Shown piece after piece: positions 22,092-26,002 of a stretch of 26,002 bases of DNA. Below the pieces are notes generated by a model that did not search any database, was not told the origin of the DNA, and worked only from the letters and a program-made list of their open reading frames with translations. The DNA comes from Caulobacteraceae bacterium UBA5005 (GTDB lineage Bacteria; Pseudomonadota; Alphaproteobacteria; Caulobacterales; Caulobacteraceae). Position 1 is the stretch's first letter. Each line of letters begins with the position of its first letter. The DNA is taken from NCBI GenBank assembly GCA_002398405.1, contig DGYN01000085.1, positions 1 to 26,002 of the forward strand. Reading direction: 5' to 3'. The translations under genes were made by a program, and so were the position numbers.

Positions 22092-23396
22092 TTGGTCAAT
22101 TTCCGAAAACTCGCCGTCGTGGCCGCTGCTTTCGCCCTTTGCGCCGGGGCCGCGTTCAGCCAACCGCCGGAGGCAACTCAGGCGCAATGGGTGCGCAAAC
22201 CGACCCCCGCAGAAATGCTGGGCAGTTGGTCCCTGGAGGCGCTGAAGGTCGGCCGGGACGCGGAGGTCGACCTTTTGTGCACCGTGACCGTGCTGGGCAA
22301 TGTGACCAATTGCGCCGTGGTCAGGGAGGCGCCCGAAAACCTTGGGTTCGGCGCCTCCGCCATCCGCATCTCCAAGCTCTTCGAGATGAAGCCGGCCACC
22401 AAAGATGGGAAGGCGATCGAGAGCAGGGTGCGGATTCCGCTCAAATTCAATAACCCCACCCCGCCGATGATCGTCGAGCCGGACTGGTTGAAAAGACCCA
22501 ACTCCGAGCAGCTGGGCGACGCCTACCCGCCCCGCGCGATGGAAATTGGAAAGTCGGGCAAGGTCGTGATGGAGTGCGAGGTCACCGTCACGGGAAACGT
22601 CCACCATTGCGCCGTTGTAGCAGAGGACCCCAAGGGTCTCGATTTTGGGAACGCGGCCCTGTCGTTGGCGAACCTCTTCCAGATGAGACCGGCGCTGCGG
22701 GATGGAGAGGCAATTGAGTCCAGGGTGCGCGTCCCCATCAGCTTCTCGTGCGCGGGATGCCAAGCCATCGGCCCGGTTCAGACCAGGATGCATTTCCGTA
22801 GTCCTCCGTGGCTCGCCGCGCCGACCTTCGAGCAATGGAAGGCGGCCTATCCGGCCAAGGCGCGGGCGGCGGGCGCGGGCGGCGCCGTAAACTTCGAGTG
22901 TGGATTCAAGGGGGATGGCGCTATCGGCGCGTGCGCGGTGCAGGCAGAGAACCCGCGAAATCTGGGGTTCGCCGCCGCGGCGCGAAGCCTTCTGCCCCAT
23001 TTCAAAAGCATCAGCTTGGATGGGGACAACAAATCCACCAGAGGCGCTTCAGTCTCCTTGACCATCGCCTGGCCTAAGGATGTGGTCGCGGGCGATGTGG
23101 CCCGCGGCGCCCCCGAACAATTCCGGGGGCCGACGGAAGAGGTCATACGCGCGGCCTTTCCCAAGGCCGCGGCGGCCGAGGGTGTCACGGCAGGCACGGC
23201 CATACTGCAATGCGGCCTTGTAGAGGGCGGAGGCCTGCAACAGTGCCGCGTGGTCCAGGAGACGCCTGCGGCCAAGGGCTTTGGCGCCGCTGCCTTGACC
23301 CTGGCCGGGGATATTAAGCTCAGCTTGTGGGGAACGGACGGTCAGCCCGTGCCGCGCACCGTTGCGTTCCGCGTCCCGCTGAAAAAGTCCAACTAG
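22092..23396 (+). CDS. Secreted protein with four tandem TonB-C-terminal-like repeats
   Basis: 434 aa. Signal peptide about 1-23 (FRKLAVVAAAFALCAGAAFS|Q). Four repeats of about 85-100 residues, each starting Pro-Thr/Asn-x-Glu-x, with a beta-hairpin carrying a C-x10-C pair: Cys63/74, 162/173, 270/281, 374/385. Then comes V(V/Q)xE(A/D/N/T)P(x)3-4GFG-like and a final strand (ESRVRIPLKF, ESRVRVPISF, ASVSLTIAW, RTVAFRVPL). This matches TonB C-terminal-like (TonB_C) domains found in many exported Caulobacterales proteins (family recalled from memory). An extra CAGC (220-223) lies in the linker after unit 2. No TM anchor or proline-rich TonB arm. The start is TTG with GGGGGA 4 bases upstream. It is convergent with the M23 gene (CTAG overlap). 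Confidence 0.75.
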   Translation: MVNFRKLAVVAAAFALCAGAAFSQPPEATQAQWVRKPTPAEMLGSWSLEALKVGRDAEVDLLCTVTVLGNVTNCAVVREAPENLGFGASAIRISKLFEMKPATKDGKAIESRVRIPLKFNNPTPPMIVEPDWLKRPNSEQLGDAYPPRAMEIGKSGKVVMECEVTVTGNVHHCAVVAEDPKGLDFGNAALSLANLFQMRPALRDGEAIESRVRVPISFSCAGCQAIGPVQTRMHFRSPPWLAAPTFEQWKAAYPAKARAAGAGGAVNFECGFKGDGAIGACAVQAENPRNLGFAAAARSLLPHFKSISLDGDNKSTRGASVSLTIAWPKDVVAGDVARGAPEQFRGPTEEVIRAAFPKAAAAEGVTAGTAILQCGLVEGGGLQQCRVVQETPAAKGFGAAALTLAGDIKLSLWGTDGQPVPRTVAFRVPLKKSN

Positions 23397-24052
23397 ACCG
23401 CTACCTCCTTTTCCCACCGCGAGACGATCACCCGGGCGCAATCGAACCGCGCGCCGCCCTTCATCATCTCCAGGTGCACATGGTCGGTGATGCCGGGATA
23501 GCGGGCCTGCAGGCTCTTCAGGGTTCCGATCTTCTGGCCCAGGGCCACGGTCTCGCCGATGGCGACCTCCGCGTCCACATAGAAGACGCGGGCCACGTAG
23601 CCGGTCGTGTCATTGGTGATCTCGACGTATTTGTGCGCGCCGTCGGCATAGGCATAGCCCATCCGGGTAACCTGGCCGGCGATCGGGGCCATGACGTCCT
23701 GGCCGGCGAAACCGACATAGTCGACGCCCTCGTGCTCGCGGGCCCCGCCGTCGCGGCTTGCGCCCCATTCGCCGTAGCCGAAATCATCGTGGGCGCGGAC
23801 CTCAAAGCCGGTGGGATTGGCGAAGTCGCCCGCGCCGTCGGCGTCGACGTCGATCCCCTCCCAGACCAGGGTGTAGGTGGGTTCGGGCGCGGGCCTGGCC
23901 TCCGCCACGGCGGCCTTCAGGTCCGGCGCATGGGTTTCAGCCGCCTGGGCGACCACCGCGAAGAGGGCGGCGCAGGCGGCCAGGCCCAGGGTCACGCGGT
24001 GAGGACGATGAGCCGCGACAAAGCGATAGGCGGCGGAAAGGGTCTTATGCAA
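23393..24052 (-). CDS. M23 family peptidoglycan endopeptidase
   Basis: 219-aa exported LytM-type zinc peptidase. N-terminal hydrophobic segment about 19-38 (VTLGLAACAALFAVVAQA) acts as signal or anchor. Zinc ligands: His107 and Asp111 in HEGVDYVG, and His193 in ITDHVHLE (His191 as catalytic partner). Domain core also includes VMAPIAGQVTRMGYAY and YVEITNDTTGYVARVFYVD. A DVDADGAGD segment (68-76) before the catalytic domain looks like a calcium-binding loop. It starts with TTG at 24052 with a GGTAGG site nearby, unusual but without a better choice. It cleaves peptide cross-links in murein. It is convergent with the TonB-C repeat gene, and the beta-lactamase-like gene starts divergently 199 bp away. 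Confidence 0.9.
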   Translation of the reverse strand: MHKTLSAAYRFVAAHRPHRVTLGLAACAALFAVVAQAAETHAPDLKAAVAEARPAPEPTYTLVWEGIDVDADGAGDFANPTGFEVRAHDDFGYGEWGASRDGGAREHEGVDYVGFAGQDVMAPIAGQVTRMGYAYADGAHKYVEITNDTTGYVARVFYVDAEVAIGETVALGQKIGTLKSLQARYPGITDHVHLEMMKGGARFDCARVIVSRWEKEVAV

Positions 24053-24251
24053 ACGAACCTACCCCGTACTGGATTGAGCAAATCCGGCGGCTTCTGCGTC
24101 CGCCAGGCCGGCCTTATGGCGGTCAATTGGGGCAGGTTCTGGCCGAAAAAGCGCGCCAAGGTGTCGCGGCTTGGCCGTGGAATGTGTCCATTCCCGGGGA
24201 GGAATCACTGATAAATGAGAAGTTTGATGGTTTCTTAAGGAACGCAGCGCG

Positions 24252-25472
24252 TTGATCATATCTCGCTGTAATTCCACCAGTTCAGAGGTCGCGTCCTTGG
24301 CCCCTTCCCGTAGACGGCACAGCCGCCTTTCCTCGACAGCCCCCTCCATCTCCTTCTGGCAGGGACGGCGCGCCCGCCCGTCGCGCGGCCGTCTGGCTTC
24401 GATAGCGCTGGCCGCCGCCACGATCGTCGGCGGAGCGGTGGTCGCCGCCTACGCCCTGACGCCATTTCCCGCGCAACAGGCCCACGCCAGCGGCGAAGCG
24501 TCACCCGCGCCGGCCCCGGTGATGGCGCCCCTCAAGCCCGCCCCGGCCGAGCTGCAGGCGAAGCTCGCCAGCCTGGCGGCCGAGTTTGGCGAGCCGGTCG
24601 GCATCGCCGTCTCCCACGTGGGCGAGGGCTGGGGCGCCACGGTGGCGGGCGACATGTCCTTCCCGCAGCAGAGCGTCTCCAAGCTGTGGGTGGCGCTGGC
24701 GACCCTGGACGCCATCGACCGCGGCCAGATCAGCCTGCAGACGCCGCTGATGATGTCGCCCGCCGACCGCAGCGTCTTCAACCAGCCCCTGGCGCACAAC
24801 ATCGGCGAGACGGGCTATTGGACCAATGTCTCGGCCCTCATCCGCCACGCGATCGTCAACAGCGACAATTCCGCCAACGACCGGCTGATCCGCCAGATCG
24901 GCATCGAGCGCGTCAATAAGGTGTTGGACGCCAAGGGGATCGAGGGCATCCAGTTGGGCGCGGACGAGCGCCACCTCCAGGCCCTGATCGCCGGCTTCCA
25001 ATGGCGGCCGGAATATGGGGAGCCGGCCCTGTTCGAACAGGCCCGCGGCCGCATCCCCCGCGAGATGCGCGAGGCGGCGGCGCAGCGTTATATCGCCGAC
25101 CCGGCGGATGGGGCGACGCCGGTGGCGATCGTCCAGGCCCTGGCGGCCCTGAAGCGGGGCGAGCTTCTGTCGCCGACGTCCACCGCCTATCTGCTCGACA
25201 CCCTGACCGATGTACGCACCGGCCCCCGGCGCCTGAAGGGTGGCCTGCCCCCTGGCTGGACCGCCGCCCACAAGACCGGCACTGGCCAGGATTTCGCCGG
25301 ATCGTCGATCGGCATCAATGACGTCGGCCTGCTGACCGCGCCGGACGGCGAGACCTATGCGGTGGCCGTCCTGATCCCCCGCACCCGCCGGCCCAACCCT
25401 GAGCGGCTGGCGTTGATGCAGGCGGTCAGCGCGGCGGTGGTGGAGACTTGGCGGATGGAGACGGGCGCTTAG
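24252..25472 (+). CDS. Class A beta-lactamase-like serine hydrolase, membrane-anchored or exported
   Basis: 406 aa from the first TTG. A hydrophobic segment (about 47-69, RLASIALAAATIVGGAVVAAYAL) and a Pro/Ala linker precede the catalytic domain. The three penicillin-interacting motifs are present: SVSK (Ser141-Lys144), SDN (204-206) and KTG (341-343). Between SDN and KTG the region is enlarged, and I cannot place the class A deacylating Glu166 with confidence. The RYIADPADGATP segment matches the usual D-x-T-TP region. It may be a beta-lactamase or a murein-active DD-peptidase-like enzyme. The start is unsure: TTG 24252 (AAGGAA 9 bases upstream) or TTG 24297 (AGAGG 8 bases upstream). Confidence 0.83.
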   Translation: MIISRCNSTSSEVASLAPSRRRHSRLSSTAPSISFWQGRRARPSRGRLASIALAAATIVGGAVVAAYALTPFPAQQAHASGEASPAPAPVMAPLKPAPAELQAKLASLAAEFGEPVGIAVSHVGEGWGATVAGDMSFPQQSVSKLWVALATLDAIDRGQISLQTPLMMSPADRSVFNQPLAHNIGETGYWTNVSALIRHAIVNSDNSANDRLIRQIGIERVNKVLDAKGIEGIQLGADERHLQALIAGFQWRPEYGEPALFEQARGRIPREMREAAAQRYIADPADGATPVAIVQALAALKRGELLSPTSTAYLLDTLTDVRTGPRRLKGGLPPGWTAAHKTGTGQDFAGSSIGINDVGLLTAPDGETYAVAVLIPRTRRPNPERLALMQAVSAAVVETWRMETGA

Positions 25473-25473
25473 A

Positions 25474-25493
25474 CCGCCGCTTAACCGCGGCGG
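25474..25493. terminator. Small hairpin between convergent genes, possible bidirectional terminator
   Basis: Stem CCGCCGC (25474-25480) / GCGGCGG (25487-25493) with loop TTAACC. It fills the 24-base gap between the beta-lactamase-like stop and the stop of the convergent Fn3 gene. There is no T-run, so termination strength is uncertain. Confidence 0.4.
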
Positions 25494-25496
25494 GGA

Positions 25497-26002
25497 TCAG
25501 CGGGTTGAGAAGTAGAGCGGCGCCGAGAAGGACGAGCAGCCGCTGGCGTTACAGGCGGCCACGTTCCAGCGGTAGACCCGGCCCGGGACGAGATTCAGCG
25601 AGAACCCCGTGTTGTTGACCTGCCGGTCGAGGACCAACTGGTTGGTGGTCATGTCCCGAACGCCCAGGTCGTAGAAGGTCGCGCCGTTCACCGCCGCCCA
25701 GCTCAACAAGACTCCCGATGCGCTGATCGTCGGCCCGGGTTGGGAGCCGACACCCGGTGATCCGTAGAGCGGTGTCGTGGGAGTTCGCACGGCCGTTGGC
25801 GGAGGAGGGTTGCCGCCCGATGCCGAGGACGGCGGGGCTTGGCCTCCGGGGGTGGTGAAATAAAGCGGGTTGGTGAAGTCCGAGCATCCCGCCTGGTTAC
25901 AAGCCGCGACATTCCAACGATATTGCCGGCCCGGCGCGAGGTTCGCCGAGAAGGACACGCCGTTGACCCGGCGGTCCTCGACCAACTGGTTGGTGGTCAT
26001 GT
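25497..26002 (-). CDS. Fibronectin type III-like repeat protein, C-terminal end only
   Basis: About 168 visible C-terminal residues. The 5' part lies beyond the window; the ATG at 26000 is an internal Met of a repeat (DMTTNQLV), not a start. One full and one partial Fn3-like module are seen, sharing MTTNQLV, DR.VN, PGR.YRWNVAACN, GCS and PLYF, joined by a Pro/Gly/Ser-rich linker. The complete unit includes LLSWAAVNGATFYDLGVRD, a typical Fn3 B-C strand pattern. Each module has a Cys pair (AACN/GCS), which suggests export and disulfides. It may be the C-terminal binding region of a secreted enzyme or surface protein; the catalytic part, if any, is not visible. Confidence 0.8.
   Translation of the reverse strand, partial: MTTNQLVEDRRVNGVSFSANLAPGRQYRWNVAACNQAGCSDFTNPLYFTTPGGQAPPSSASGGNPPPPTAVRTPTTPLYGSPGVGSQPGPTISASGVLLSWAAVNGATFYDLGVRDMTTNQLVLDRQVNNTGFSLNLVPGRVYRWNVAACNASGCSSFSAPLYFSTR

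Noticed and set aside
25998..26000. ATG as the start of the Fn3 protein
   Set aside because: The Met belongs to the repeated DMTTNQLV segment, whose second copy occurs inside the protein. The gene continues beyond the window.
1..26002. CRISPR array, tRNA, rRNA, transposase, prophage or replication origin
   Set aside because: No regularly spaced repeats, cloverleaf-like sequence, rRNA segments, transposase, integrase or phage structural genes were recognised. This was a reading by eye, so a small RNA could be missed.

Overview
The window is G+C-rich, densely packed bacterial DNA. An alphaproteobacterium of the Caulobacterales type (Caulobacter/Phenylobacterium-like) is the best guess. This is inferred from gene content: a Tat-type Rieske petA next to trmL-hemF, a DUF1285-NUDIX-cca operon, an HSDL2-like SDR with an enoyl-CoA isomerase-like gene, and many secreted proteins of unknown function. 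A match to the Caulobacter-type -10 element (GCTANAWC) lies upstream of one gene. No rRNA, tRNA, CRISPR array, transposase or prophage gene was seen.

Layout. (1) 1-1903: 5' part of petA (minus strand), then the coupled pair trmL-hemF. (2) 1904-2579: a VapBC-type toxin-antitoxin pair behind a 31-bp palindrome that starts at the hemF stop codon. (3) 2576-4919, minus: DUF1285, CoA-pyrophosphatase-like NUDIX and cca, joined by ATGA overlaps. (4) 4955-8847, minus: a secreted serine-esterase-like protein (DUF6351-like) translationally coupled to a TPR + GT41 (OGT-like) glycosyltransferase. (5) 9007-11430: a divergent periplasmic PQQ dehydrogenase with a fused cytochrome c domain and an Arg/Gly/Pro tail, ending at a strong hairpin. 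(6) 11544-13372: an AT-richer stretch with a cytosolic HExxH protein and a secreted protein whose predicted mature N-terminus is Cys. (7) 13347-15556: GNAT acetyltransferase, MFS exporter, TfoX-N protein, then a 160-bp REP/MITE-like inverted-repeat element. (8) 15734-17392, minus: enoyl-CoA isomerase-like gene and SDR. (9) 17517-18899: a secreted protein made of five 4-Cys repeats. (10) 18896-21209, minus: GT9-like glycosyltransferase and dihydroorotase; then ygfZ on plus. (11) 22092-26002: a secreted protein of four TonB-C-like repeats, an M23 peptidase, a class A beta-lactamase-like serine hydrolase, and the 3' end of a secreted Fn3-repeat protein.

How genes may work together. Housekeeping themes are respiration/heme (petA, hemF), tRNA maturation (trmL, cca), pyrimidine synthesis, Fe-S assembly (ygfZ) and acyl-CoA metabolism. 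The most suggestive accessory module is the divergent pair of secreted esterase (with GT41) and PQQ dehydrogenase. It could release and then oxidise an alcohol or sugar in the periplasm, but the substrate cannot be read from sequence. The clearest undescribed material is the two cysteine-patterned secreted repeat proteins and the HExxH/N-terminal-Cys gene pair. No stretch longer than 300 bases lacks a gene.
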